A DNA stretch of 64,000 nucleotides from Diabrotica undecimpunctata (Eukaryota; Arthropoda; Insecta; Coleoptera; Chrysomelidae): the NCBI RefSeq assembly GCF_040954645.1, contig NC_092813.1:17896136-17960135 (forward strand). The letters are read 5' to 3'. The position numbers and the translations under genes were made by a program. This document shows, piece after piece, positions 32,266 to 44,000 of this stretch. The notes under the pieces were generated by a model that had not been told where the DNA came from, searched no databases, and saw nothing but the letters and a program-made list of their open reading frames with translations. Each line of letters opens with the position of its first letter. Within the stretch, counting starts at the first letter, position 1.

Positions 32266-34913
32266 CAAACCAAAACGAAGATCTACGCATTGGGTCATGG
32301 AATTCCGGCGGAATATTCAAAAAGATCAACCTTCTGGATGAAATAATAAACAGATTAGAGCTCGATATTGTAGCCCTTCAAGAAACCAAACTAGTGGAAA
32401 GAAAAAAAAACAAAATTTCCAGGCTACGATATCTATAGAACGGATCATAGAGCATTATCAGGAGGAACAGCTATATTAGTCAAAAAGGGACTCGAACACG
32501 AGCACATCCCAACAACGAAACACTAAAAATAGTGTCAGCTTACGTCAGACCACATGATCCGATTTTTAACGAAGATTTGAGCCTAATACTGAACTCAGAA
32601 GAGCCAACTATAATTATTGGAGACCTAAATGCTAGATCTCCCAATTGGTTTGACAGGACGACCAACCGAAACGGAAGATATCTCTGCAACCATCTCGAGA
32701 ACAGACCGAACACACGTGTCATCGGGCCAACAGAACTGACATGTTTCCACGGAGAACTCCCTACGTATCTTGACATTGCAATCCTACACAACGTGGGTCA
32801 ACAATACGAGATACACTCTCTAAATGAAGGCGATTCGACACATAATCTAATCGTCCTGACCCTGGGTGCATTAGAATTGAACTATTTGCAGCCCCACAAC
32901 AGAAAGAAGACAAGTTGACCAAACTTCAGAAGAATTGTGTGCGAGAACATCGGTAACATCCCAACAATTAATAATATTACAGAACTAGAAGATAGTGTAA
33001 TAAAACTAGAACAAGCAATAAACAATGCTATTGATGCCAGCTCCAAAACCGAAACAATCACAAGACAAAAAGGAAGATTCAGGGATATAAGTATAGAACT
33101 TCAAAACCTAATCAAAGAGAAAAACCGGAAAAGAAGAAGAGCCTACCGCACAAGAACGGTAGAAGACAAAAGGATTGCAAATGAGCTAGACGGGGAAGTG
33201 AAAAAACAACTTCAAAATCATAGAAATGAAAGCTGGGACCCCTATATCGATGAGCTAAATCCTAACAAATCCGCCTTCTGGAAGTTATCTAAAATCCTCC
33301 GAAAGGACAAGAAACCCATACCTCCCCTACACATAGTAAACGGGATTGTCCATACGGAAATCGACAAAGCCGAAGTCATGAAGGACGAATTAGAAAGGGC
33401 GTGTAGAAACAACGAACACCCCGACGATGACATAGACTTTGAAGAAAAGGTAGAAAGAGCAGCGAGAAGACTTAGAAGGAAAAAGGGCAGAATAGGTATT
33501 ACACATACATCTCCCGAAGAAATAAAGGAACTTATAAAAATGACAAATGCCAAAAAAGCCCCAGGACCCGACAACATCACAAACAGGGCGCTGAATAATC
33601 TACCAATAAAAGCTATTGTTTATATCACTAACATAATAAACAGCATGCTAAAACTACGATATTTCCCAGATAGGTGGAAAGAGGCACACGTAATGATGAT
33701 TGCAAAACCTGATAAAAACGGCACATTTCCGCAAAATTACAGACATATCAGCTTATTATCATCTATAAGCAAGATAGCGGAAAGAGTCATACTAAGAAGA
33801 CTCAATGAAGAATCACAAATGGTAGGAACCATACCAGAGGCTCAACTCGGGTTCAGAAGCGAACACTCCTGTGAATTACAAGTACTACGACTTACAGAAT
33901 TTACCACCAAAGGATTTAATGAAAAAATGTACACAGCTACAGCTTTTCTGGACGTCAGCAAAGCCTTCGACAGAGTCTGGCACCATGGACTCATCTATAA
34001 AATGAATGAATTTGGTTACAGTGAGGCGATGACATGCCTTCTTGCGTTATATCTTGCCAACAGAACGTTCAGAGTTCGAATAGGGGCAACCCTATCCGAA
34101 GTCGGGACCCTGGAGGCGGGTGTGCCTCAGGGAGCGGTGCTGTCTCCTTACCTGTACACTATCTATACGGCCGACACGCCAAAAGAGCCAGGCTCTCTGT
34201 TGAGTCTTTACGCTGACGACACAGCAATAGCTGTTAGCTGGCGAAATCCGGATCATGCAGCTAATCATCTGCAAAGAGCACTAAACAGATTCCAAAGATG
34301 GTGCATAAAATGGAAAATAGCCCTAAATCCAGACAAAACACAGGCTGTAATGTTTAGTCACAGAAGAAGTGTACCAAATCGCGAAATTACAATTGAAAAC
34401 ACCCCAGTAGACTGGACCAACCAGGCTAAATACCTAGGGGTACATCTAGACAAGAAGCTAACGTTCACTGAGCACATCAATCAGCAAATACGCAAAGCCA
34501 AAGCGTTGAAAAGTCAGCTCTCAACACTTATTGGAAGGAAAAGTAAACTACGATTTTAAACCAAAATCAGGGTTGCGAATAGTATTATCCTGCCAGTCCT
34601 AACATATGCATCCGCAGCGTGGGGACACACCTGTAAAACAAACAGGAAAAAGATACAGACCACTCAGAATCAAATAGTCAGAGATGCCCTCAAGATACCA
34701 AGGTACGTACCCTTGAGATACGTATATAGAGACTCAGGACAAACAAGAATCCTACGCACGCTAGACGAGAGAGCATATGAAATTTTCAACGGACTAAGAA
34801 ACCACCCAAGCAGAATGTTAAGAGAGCTGACTAACTACAATGAAAACATAAGGACGGTACACAGAAGACCAAAACAACAGATAGCTCGATATAGGGAGAA
34901 TCCGAACGAATAA
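32259..34913 (+). pseudogene. Jockey ORF2: endonuclease and reverse transcriptase
   Basis: The ATG at 32259 overlaps the ORF1 stop (ATGTTAG). Endonuclease: IGSWNSGGIFKKINLL, LDIVALQETKL, a frameshift in an A run near 32407, SGGTAILVKKG, a deletion near 32515, and IIGDLNARSPNWFDR. A Trp codon has become TGA at about 32916. RT: KKAPGPDNITNRAL, YRHISLLSSISKIAERV, FLDVSKAFDRVWHHG, GVPQGAVLSPYLY and the catalytic LYADDTA (about 34207). A stop at 34557-34559 precedes the C-terminal domain (LTYASAAWGHTCKTNRKK) to 34913. The central 540-codon frame is otherwise well preserved. Confidence 0.85.
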
Positions 34914-35923
34914 ATAAAGAATGAGATGGTTGCAAGAAGAACAAACAAAGAAATGCAGTCAATCAGAAAACACACCAAAAAAACTCTGGCGAGAGGGTAC
35001 GCTTTTCTTTTTAGGTTTTTAGGTTTTTAGGTAATTATAAGTCCAATATACACCGGGGTGTGTGAGAGCATTATACACTTGGGAATGCACTCCCCAATAC
35101 ACGCACACAAATAGGATTAAGGAAAAAAGGAAAGAATTGTTGCCCAGGCATTTTATAGTCCCGAAGCCACAAAGAAGTCCACAAAAAAAAAAAATTGGGT
35201 TTTCTGATTAAATATCGTAAATTCATATTGTTATATTCATACTTTTCATTAAACCGTTTAACGTAAATTTAACTTATATAGCAAATATAGAAGGGGCCCG
35301 TCAGGCCTTCTATATACCGCTCCGCGGACTAGGCCCTTAAGGCAGATCGAATGAAAGATCTACTCGGGAAATCCGAACACTGAGGTCATGTGCGGCATAC
35401 ATGGGCTTGGTGGCCGGACCCCTCTCGAGTGCTCAGCCGGCGAGGAGAACAAAATTTATTTTGTCAAATCGGCGGCTGAGTGACCGAGCACACACTCTTT
35501 TCCGGACATAGAGTCATCAGCTCAGGCTGATGGCTCTATGGTCGGAATACACGCTCTTTTTTCTTTTTTTTTTAGGGACTCAAGTCCCGACGTAAATCTA
35601 GAGTAAAATCAATAGAGTCAGTAAAGTAAATAGGGAGAAAAGCCAAGATGTGGCTACCCCTACAGTTAGGTGGCATAACCACATTCACTAAAAACCGAGG
35701 ATGTCCTATTACCCAGGGCATCTTAAGTAAATTTCAGATCATAAGCCTCCTCACGTACGTCACACGATGAGGAGGGGTGGTGAAAAAGCCTGGGGGTCAG
35801 ATAGGTACCACTTCGACTAGCGAGGTGTGATCGGTTTGATCTTCGGACATGTGGATCCCATTCTTACATTGGTATACACATGTTCCTAGGGGCAGTGTTG
35901 ATCACTGCGTGTGTGTGTGTGTG
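34914..35923 (+). other. Jockey 3' UTR with strong hairpins and (GT)n tail
   Basis: Two clear stems are visible: GCTCAGCCGGCGA paired with TCGGCGGCTGAGTGACCGAGC (35431-35490), and ACATAGAGTCATCAG paired with CTGATGGCTCTATGGT (35505-35543). No frame is credible. The end is a GT repeat, followed by the target duplication. Confidence 0.65.
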
Positions 35924-35936
35924 TGCCGATGAACTT

Positions 35937-36670
35937 AGCGTCTTAAACTTGGGAAATTCAAATCCTGTAAAGACACTAGGAATACAATGGCTTCCTAAAC
36001 TCGATATTTTATGTTACAATCTTCCAGAACAACAAAAAACAATAAATACAAAAAGGCAGATCTTGTCAGAGATTGCAAAAATTTATGATCCATTAGGACT
36101 TTTAATCCATGTATCCTTTTGGTCAAAATATTATTACAAAAGTTATGGAAACAAAAACTGAATTGGGATGATCAGATTCCCACAGAATTAGTAGAGGACT
36201 GGAATCGATTTAAGTTCAAATTACATTTGGTAAATAAATTTCAATTGAACAGATTTATTTTAACTGAATCGCATCAACGATACGAGATACACGGATTTAG
36301 CGATGCATCGTTTAATGCTTACAGTGCAGTTGTGTATCAGGTGCTTCGACAACTCTGGAAAAATTACAGTTCGTTTACTATGTTCTAAAACAAAGGTGTC
36401 TCCTATAAAACTACTTACAATTCCAAGATTAGAATTATGTGGAGCTGTATTATTGGCAAAATTAATGAAGTCAGTTATAGAAGCAATAAGGGTTTCTATA
36501 CTTTCAATTTATTGGTGTGATTTACAAATTGTGCTACATTGGTTAAACTCAGATCCAAGTAATCTTCAAGTGTTTGTAGGCAATAGAGTTAGTGAAATTC
36601 AACGTCTCTCACAAAGTCATTCATGACATTATGTTGCATCAAAGGATAACCCAGCTGATATTGCTTCAAG
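35937..36670 (+). pseudogene. BEL/Pao RT thumb and RNase H
   Basis: It resumes the BEL frame after the Jockey with VKTLGIQWLPKLDIL, RQILSEIAKIYDPLGLL, then a frameshift near 36125 into LLQKLWKQKLNW. RNase H follows: YEIHGFSDASFNAYSAVVY, a shift near 36330, PRLELCGAVLLAKLM, a changed third block (YWCDLQIVLHWLN, Cys where Thr/Ser is usual) and, after a stop near 36625, ASKDNPADIASRG. Confidence 0.8.
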
Positions 36671-38404
36671 AGGCTCTTATCACCATGAGTTACTTAATCA
36701 ACGTCTTTGGTGGAATAGTCCTATATTTTTACTGGATTGCTCTTTTATTCCTCCACCATCTAAACAGTCAGATTCTATTACTATTCCAGAAATCAAACAA
36801 AAATCAATCTCCTTAATTTCAAGAACAGATTACTTTATTATTTGTAATAAATTTTCTACTTTTCGTAAACTGTTGCGAGTACACAGTTATTGTTTAAGAT
36901 ACTTAAGGAACTCACTTAATTCTAGCAAAAATAGAAAACTACCAGATGCAACATCCAGCAATCATGTCTCTCGCAAAAACCAGTACATCCCCTTGTTATC
37001 ACAAGATGAATTAGAAAAAGGTCGATTAAGTTTAATTAAATTAGCTCAAAATGAATGTTTTCAGGAAGAAATACAATTAATCAAAGCTAATAACGAAGTC
37101 AAACGAAATCACAAACTCTTAGCTTTGTCGCCATTTATTGATGGTAATAATTTGTTACGACTAGGTGGTCGATTAACCCCTTCTGGGTTAGATTGTAACC
37201 ACAAACATCCTTTTTTATTAAATGGTAAGCATCGGCTTACTCAGTTGCTTATTGAGGATGAACATTTAAATTTATTTCATGCAGGTCCCGAATTATTATT
37301 GTATACTATAAGACAGCAATATTGGCCAACAGGAGGCATGAATGCAGTCAAATCTGTTGTAAGAAATTGCATAACATGTCATAAATTTAAACCAACTCAA
37401 ATTACTCCATTTATGGCCGATTTACCTCAATCTAGAGTAACTATTTCATTTCCATTTGATCACACTGGTGTTGATTATTGAGGACCCTTTGTCCTTAAAG
37501 ATCGCAAAGGTCGTGGTTGTAAAACGTATAAAGCATATATCTGTTTGTTCATCTGTTTCAGTACAAAGGCAGTTCATTTAGAATTAGTCACGGCTCTTAC
37601 GTCCGAAGCATTTATCGCAACATTTCGAAGATTTTTGCTCGCAGCGGTAAACCATCTCACATATATTCGGATAATCGGACTAATTTTGTAGGTGCAAAAA
37701 ATGAGTTAAATATATTATTTAAGTTTTTGTCTACCTCTTATGATACATTTTCAAACTTTTTCACAAATAAAAATATTCAATGGCATTTTATTTCGTCGAA
37801 TTCTCCGTCATTTGGAGGATTGTGGGAATCTAACATTAAAAGTGTAAAACATTACTTACTAAGGACAATTAAAAATGTTTTATTGACGTATGAAGAATTT
37901 GTAACGATACTGACACAAATTGAAGCTACGGTAAATTCCCGTCCCGTTTACCCTATATCCTCAGACCCTAATGACTTTTCACCCTTAACCCCATCTCACT
38001 TCTTGATTGGAAGATCGCATACTGCTGTTCCTGATCCAGCTTTTGGTGAAACGGTAAAGCTGAACCAGTTAACAAGATTTCAGCTGCTTCAACAATTGAA
38101 GCAAAGTTTTTGGAAGCAATGGTCTCTTCTTACCTTTCTAGCCTTCAAAGCAGATATAAAGGCAAACAAAAGGTACCCAATTTTGAATTTGGGTACATTG
38201 GTCACCATCAGAAATGCGAATGTTCCTCCATGTCAATGGATTTTAGGACCAATCAGTGAAGTTCACCCAGGTCCAGACGGCGTAGTACGAGTCGTTACAG
38301 TAAGGACGTCGAAGGGAACTTTAAAACGAGCTGTCACTAAGATCTGTCCGCTACCAGTATTACTGAACCAACCGTTCAAGGCGGGGAATATGGAGAAAAC
38401 TTAA
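36670..38404 (+). pseudogene. BEL/Pao integrase
   Basis: The linker is followed by the zinc-binding H2C2 motif (EHLNLFHAG, then NCITCHKFKP near 37366-37392). The core shows FDHTGVDY followed by a TGA (37479-37481) and GPF; a second block readable in a shifted frame as YSDNRTNFVGA (about 37660-37690); and SFGGLWESNIKSV with the catalytic Glu (about 37810-37845). So D, D and E are all retained but lie in different frames. The C-terminal BEL domain (SPLTPSHFLIGR, CQWILGPISEVHPGPDG) ends at 38404, just inside the 3' LTR. Confidence 0.8.
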
Positions 38405-38596
38405 ATCAACATGGCAACATGGTGTTCCAGCCAACTGCGAGAAGTCAACTACAACAAGCCCTCTCTCTGCTAGCGGCCGTCTGACGTCCCGCATTGAAGA
38501 CATGTACAGTCCATTATTATTTCATGTATTAAAATGTTAATTTCAATTGTAATTAAGTTTGATAAAACAGTGTAACTAATTCAAGTCATTTCAACA
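38391..38596 (+). repeat. BEL 3' LTR
   Basis: It follows the purine tract AAGGCGGGGAATA (38378-38390), begins TGGAGAAAAC and ends TTCAACA. It is near-identical to 23473-23677. The flank on the right is gypsy sequence, unlike the LINE-B flank on the left. Confidence 0.8.
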
Positions 38597-38597
38597 C

Positions 38598-38778
38598 ATT
38601 AAGAGTAGAAATCGCAATAAAGCACTTCCTATAGTGATAATAGATCAAGGATTGTATCATAAAAGCACAGTTCGCAAACCCAGATCTAATTAAAGAAACG
38701 TTTTGCAGGTTCAACAAAATGAAGACAATAATCGTCTTGACCCTGATACAGATGATATACCAGACGTCCAACCAGGTT
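38598..38778 (+). pseudogene. Possible C-terminal tail of gypsy pol
   Basis: The open stretch from 38598 reads IKSRNRNKALPIV and ends at a stop at 38691-38693. Past it, in the same frame, it reads NVLQVQQNEDNN and PDTDDIPDVQPG before the next stop, overlapping the env start at 38719. Such a basic then acidic tail overlapping env is what retroviral pol ends look like, but no domain is left to confirm it. Confidence 0.35.
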
Positions 38779-40308
38779 AGAGTTGATATGGATATTAATA
38801 TAACACCTCTCGAAAAACTTTTACTCTCAATTAATTTAGGCACATGTAGATTAATTTATAGGAAACATACATTTATCCATTATATAAACTTAAAAGAAAT
38901 AGTTAGACAAGTAGAATCTCTTAAAGTTAATTTTCAAATAATAAAAACTAATGTAGTGAAAGTTAATACCTCTAATCCTATTTCATATCATGGATTGGCA
39001 GAAAACATGTTAGAAAGAACAGAAGTTTTAATTAATACATCAGAGAAAAAATTAGAAAACATCTATCCCCAAATTCGATCAAAAAGAGGCCTAATTGATG
39101 TCCTAGGTAAAGTTAATACATACTTATTTGGAAATTTAGTTTCAGAAGACGGAGATAGATATGATAAAGCAATAAAGAACTTATAAATATGTTTATATAA
39201 AAAACTAATTGATCATTACAACAAATCTCTAGAAATACTTTGACAAAACAAAGAAAAACTGCAACATAACTTACAAAAGTTCCAATTAGAAATTCAAAGT
39301 ACAATAAACAGTTTGGAAAATTATATTACTTTTCAAGGTACCATAAGTCAGATAAATTTAGATTGTCAGAATATGATAGATTTTATTGAAAATATAGCAA
39401 ATGGAATTATGTTTTCAAAATTAAACACATTACATAGTTCAATTATTTCGAGTCAAGAAATTCAGGATATGATTAAATATTTGCACAGTATTTACCAACC
39501 TTCTCAAATTCCAAAATTTATAAATATTTTAACATATTACATGCTATTAGGGACACAAGTAACTTTTTCAAGTTCAGAATTGATCTTTGCTACTCACATT
39601 CCTATCCTAAAACCAAATGCCCTTGATTTTTATCATATTTACCCAATAATTCAAAAGAACAAGATGTTTACTCCCACATACCCTTATTTGGCACGAACCT
39701 CCGACGAGACGCACCTACAAAAAGAAGAATGTTCCATTTTAAAAGAAACATAATATTGCAAAGAAGATACCATACTACAAGAAAATTGCACCTTGCGTTT
39801 CCTCAATGGTCAAAGTTCAACCCAATGTTTTACCACAGAAGTCACTCTTCAAGAATCCATTATCGAACAAGTAACTAATAATGAAATATTGATAATGCCA
39901 TCGACATCAGAACGAGTCCAATCAAAGTGCAAGAGAGACCAAATTTTCGAAGTATACAGTCCATCTCTCATCAGTATACCAGAAGATTGTGAAGTGATAA
40001 TCAACCAACTGAAATTTAATAACAATATCAAAATTCATAGAGGGAAAGCTGTAATTTTACCAAAAATAAAATATTTTTCCACAGATAATATACAAAAATT
40101 CCAGAGCCATAATATTACCAAAATTGACTTTGAAAATCTTTACGCAATTAATAATATGGCCAAACAATTAGTACCAATTAGAGGAACAAATATTCCTTTC
40201 CATACGACTCCATTGGTGACCACCTCAGTCATAGCAGTTATTCTAATCTTGATCATTCTGTATATTATTAACAAAGAAGATCAAAACAACGGAACGAGCA
40301 TGAAATAG
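38719..40308 (+). pseudogene. Baculovirus-F-like envelope (env) remnant
   Basis: The first frame starts with a hydrophobic signal-like stretch (MKTIIVLTLIQMIYQ). At residues 120-123 it has the furin-type site RSKR (39076-39087), followed by a fusion-peptide-like GLIDVLG, the signature of insect gypsy Env and baculovirus F proteins. Stops at about 39184 and 39241 interrupt the fusion subunit; the frame resumes from about 39313 and stops again at 39751-39753. The last part (39793-40308) ends with a transmembrane segment (TSVIAVILILIILYII) and a short polar tail. A functional version would be an integral membrane fusion glycoprotein; this copy cannot make it. Confidence 0.75.
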
Positions 40309-40397
40309 AATTACAAGAAGATTCCGGCATTGAAGAAGATTCCACAAACCAGTATCCCAAAAATAACTCCATTATTTTTCGAACTTAGTGAGGGAGG

Positions 40398-40751
40398 AGT
40401 TACGCCACTGGATTCCACAGAATCTGCACATTGTAGGACAATAGAAACTACGTAATACAATATTATAAATAGAGGGACAATTCAATTAATATAACTTTTC
40501 TCTGGTAAACTTTTGCTTGGTAACTTTTGTTTGTTAACTTTTGGTAGATAAATCTTGTTATATAATTATTATAAATTTGTATGTTCAAAAAGTAAATACA
40601 ATAATTTTTAAAAACTCCTTTTCAAAACACAAAGATATAATTCGCGAGCCGTATTTATACGCCAAAGTACTTCATCGACTGACTGCGGCAACCGTGTTGA
40701 TCAACACAGGCATGAAACAACCGCACCGGAAACCATACTACTTTTATAACT
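40398..40751 (+). repeat. Putative 3' LTR of the gypsy-type element
   Basis: It starts AGTTACGCC right after a purine tract and can be taken to TAACT at 40751, giving inverted ends AGTTA...TAACT in gypsy style. It holds a TATA box and, downstream, an AATAAT-rich part. Without the 5' LTR in the window the right border is a guess. Confidence 0.5.
40464..40472 (+). promoter_or_regulatory. TATA box in gypsy-type LTR
   Basis: TATAAATAG, followed by AGGG, lies about 66 bp into the putative LTR, in a normal position for an LTR promoter. Confidence 0.5.
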
Positions 40752-40906
40752 AGCCGCAGTGAAAAGGTTAATCATTTTTAATAAATTGGATTACGGTTTA
40801 CGGTAAGTTTTTCTATTACTTAATTCTCGAGATCCAACCATTGTTCAACTCATATATCTGATCGAACTCATATTGCATGTTTCATAGAAACCAGTTCAAA
40901 TAAGGT
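40752..40906. other. Short flank between gypsy LTR and LINE-C
   Basis: 155 bp of AT-rich DNA with no recognisable feature. It was joined to 47179 onward before LINE-C inserted. Confidence 0.5.
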
Positions 40907-40917
40907 AAATATAATGA
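40907..40917. repeat. Target-site duplication of LINE-C (left)
   Basis: AAATATAATGA, identical to 47168-47178. The poly-T (poly-A on the minus strand) of LINE-C starts right after it; two more T extend the match to 13. Confidence 0.7.
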
Positions 40918-41063
40918 TTTTTTTTATTTATTCATTTACGCTGTAACCACTAGGGTTATTAGCGACCTAAAAAATATAATACAGGTGAAGTTAGAAAAAA
41001 TTACAATAATTGATACAGTCCTGAGTCTTTAAGATAACTTATTGTGTTTTTAATGGTCATGTT

Positions 41064-44000
41064 TTATCCTAGAGCTTCCTTTATATTATTTGGGATAGTG
41101 TGCTTCTTTCTTGCTGCTTCATATGTTTTGCACTGAGTTAGTATATGCTTCACACAGAGTGTTACTTGACAATTTTCACACATTGGCGGCACAGTTCGTG
41201 TAAAGAGGTGTTTATGTGTACAGTTACTGTGTCCTAGTCGCAAACGTGTTATTCTCACTTGGTCGTGTCTATTCACTGTGGGATGGAGCCACGGTTTCAC
41301 TAATTGTTTGATTTCCTTGAGTTTATTTTGTGATGTACTCCACTTATTTTGCCACGCACTTAATACTTTATGTTTTATTTTTGACTTAAAGTCATCTGAA
41401 GAAACCTCATTAATAAGAATGGAGTCCTGGCTGAAGGATGCTAAGCGAGCTAGTTCATCTGGTTCTTCATTTCCTTGTATACCTGAATGTGATGGAACAA
41501 ACATAAAGTCAACAGTGATCTTATTATTATTTAGAATCTCTATTTCTGATTTGATATGTGAGGCAATTGGATTATTGGTATATAAACGTTTGATAGTGTG
41601 AAGTGAGCTTATTAAATCGGTTATTATGAGAGACGAGGACTGTTTCGACTCTTTTATGTGGATAAGTGCTTGTAATGTTGCAAACAACTCCGCAGTGTAT
41701 GACGAAGTAATGGGATTGAATTTAAATTTTAAGGATTTATTGCGTGTAAGGATGGCCGCACCAACACCGTCTAAAGATTTGGATGCGTCAGTGTATATCT
41801 TATAGTGATTTTTATAAGTTTCCATTTCTGTTAAGAATGATTGTTTGATCAAGTCTGTTATAGTCTCACGTTTTTTATATATACTAAGGTTAGTATTAAT
41901 CTTGGAAATTGGTATTAACCAAGGTGGAGAAGTTAGGAAATTTGTTGGGAGAATTTCAGGAAATTTAAGATGTAGGTCATGAAGATTTCTTCTAACTCTT
42001 TGGTAAAATGGTGGATCTAGTCTTTTGTAGAGAAAGTGTCTGGAAATCGATCTGTGAACGTATTGGTATAAGTACGATGTCCTTTATTACTAGCTATTTT
42101 AGAAGCATATGAGAGAGAAAGGTATTTGCATCGTAAACTTAGTGGTGGTTCTCCTGTTAAACATTGTAAACTTCTAACTGGTGTCGTTCGAAACGCACCT
42201 GTAGCTATTCGTAGAGCTGTGTTTTGAACAGTTTCTAATGTTTTTAATACTGATACTTTGCTTGATGAATAAACTATCGCACCATAGTCGAGTTTGGATC
42301 TAACTAAAGATTTATATACATGTAATAGTGTATTTTGATCTGCTCCCCAGTTTTTGCTGGAAATGGTTTTCATAAAATTTAGTCCTGCTTGGCATGATTT
42401 TTTAAGTTCTTCTGCATGTTTTTTCCAGGAGAGCTTTTGGTCGAAAATCATACCTAAAAATCTGATATTATTTGTGAAACTAAGGGTTTGATTATATAGC
42501 TTCAGATGTGGAGTTAGAGTGTTATGTTTTCGTGTCAATAAAATACCTTTAGTTTTTGTCGGTGAAAATTGTAATCCGATAGTCCTAGACCATGATTCTA
42601 ACTGATTGATTGTTTGTTGTAAATGTTTTTGAATAGATGTAGAGTTTTTTCCTTTGGCAAATAAAACTAAGCCATCAGCGTATAATCTTCCTTTAACAAT
42701 CGGTGAGCATTGTTAAAGTATGTCGTTTATGGCTATTAGAAAAAGGGTTGAGCTTATAACTGATCCTTGTGGTACTCCGTTCTCTTGAACTTTTTATCTG
42801 AGTTAACGTTGTCTGATCGAACTATGAAGCTGCGAGAATGAAGAAAATTGGAAATAAATTTTAACATATTGCCTCTGATATTTTAATTATGCAATTTTGA
42901 TATGATATTGTATCGCCAGACAGTATCATAACCTTTATTAATATCAAAAAAAAACTGCGAAATAATCTTGCTTATTTGCAAATGCTTTATGTATTCCTGA
43001 CTCTAAGTCTATTAGGTTATCTATAGTGGATCTATTTTGCCTAAATCCTCTTTGTTGTGGAATAAGGAGTTTTCGTTGTTTTAAATACCATCTCAGCCTT
43101 TTATTTACCATTTTCTCTAACACTTTACAAATAATATTGGTTAAAGATATTGGTCGATTGACTCAGGTGATGTCCGGGATTTCTCAGGTTTAAGAAGTGG
43201 TAGTAATATTGCTTCGGACCAAGTTGATGGGAAAACCTGGTTACTCCAGATAAAATTATAAAGGTCTAGTAATAAATTTTTCCCATTGTCTTGTAGATGT
43301 AGTAGAAATGCTAAGGGGATACCGTCTGGTCCTGGACTTGAATCTTTGGAAGAGTTGCAAGTTCTATGAAGGAAAAAGGAACGTTAAGGTTGTGAATCTC
43401 ATGTCCAACGAATCCCAATACGTTTTTTTCTACGTTGTTTTTATGTATTTTAAAATTATCAGTGTAATTTTCGTCACTGGAATTTAATTCGTATTGGTCT
43501 CCTAACATATCTACGATTTCTTTTCTATCGCTAATTATTTTGGTATTTTTGGCTAGAAAAGGAATCTTATATGGTTGGCTTTTGCCAGAGATTTTCCTTA
43601 AGTTTCTCTAAACTGTACTTATGCTTGAAGAGGTATTTAGAGATGAGATAAATTTTCTCTAGGATTCTTTTCTATTCTTTTTTAGAATGTATCTTGCCTC
43701 AGCTCTTCGTTTTTTGTAGTCCGTTATATTTTCGTCTGTTTTATGATGCTTTAGTATACTGAAAGATTGCTTATATGCTCTTGTAGCTTGGCTGCATTCA
43801 AATGTCCACCAAAGAAGAGATTTATGTCTCTTTAACATTTTTGTTTTTCTTGCATACGTCTCTGCGGCTGCTGTGATGGTTTGTAAAAATGTAATTAAAA
43901 ACTTGTCAATGTCGTTTGATGATGTAAAGTTGGTTTGGTTAATGTCCTGTTCGATCTGTTTGGTAAAATTAGTCCAATCAGCATTTTTATATTCCATTTT

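Larger units (their letters stand above)
30504..35923 (+). mobile_element. Jockey-clade LINE inside BEL reverse transcriptase
   Basis: TGCCGATGAACTT (30491-30503) is repeated at 35924-35936, and BEL RT continues across, proving an insertion. The element holds ORF1 (5'-truncated, no start codon), ORF2, a hairpin-rich 3' UTR and a (GT)n tail (35909-35923). It is the same clade and tail type as the minus copy at 23741-27527 but clearly diverged from it. Confidence 0.88.
23473..38596 (+). mobile_element. BEL/Pao LTR retrotransposon with two nested Jockey LINEs
   Basis: LTRs of about 205 bp (23473-23677 and 38391-38596) share the same ends (TGGAGAA...TTCAACA). Between them, after removing two Jockey insertions, come gag, A17-type protease, RT, RNase H and integrase in order. 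The purine tract AAGGCGGGGAATA before the 3' LTR is typical of BEL elements. The native length is about 5.9 kb. No matching target duplication is seen: the left flank is LINE-B and the right flank is a gypsy element. Multiple stops make it inactive. Confidence 0.85.
38597..40751 (+). mobile_element. 3' end of an env-containing Ty3/gypsy (errantivirus-like) element
   Basis: It consists of a short possible pol tail, a broken envelope gene, a purine tract (GAGGGAGG, about 40389-40397) and an LTR-like segment starting AGTTAC, as gypsy-type LTRs do. The 5' LTR, gag and almost all pol are absent; the sequence starts exactly where the BEL 3' LTR ends. It is old and inactive. Confidence 0.7.

Noticed and set aside
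40541..40753. 70-codon frame near the gypsy LTR
   Set aside because: It lies inside the putative LTR and carries no recognisable domain.
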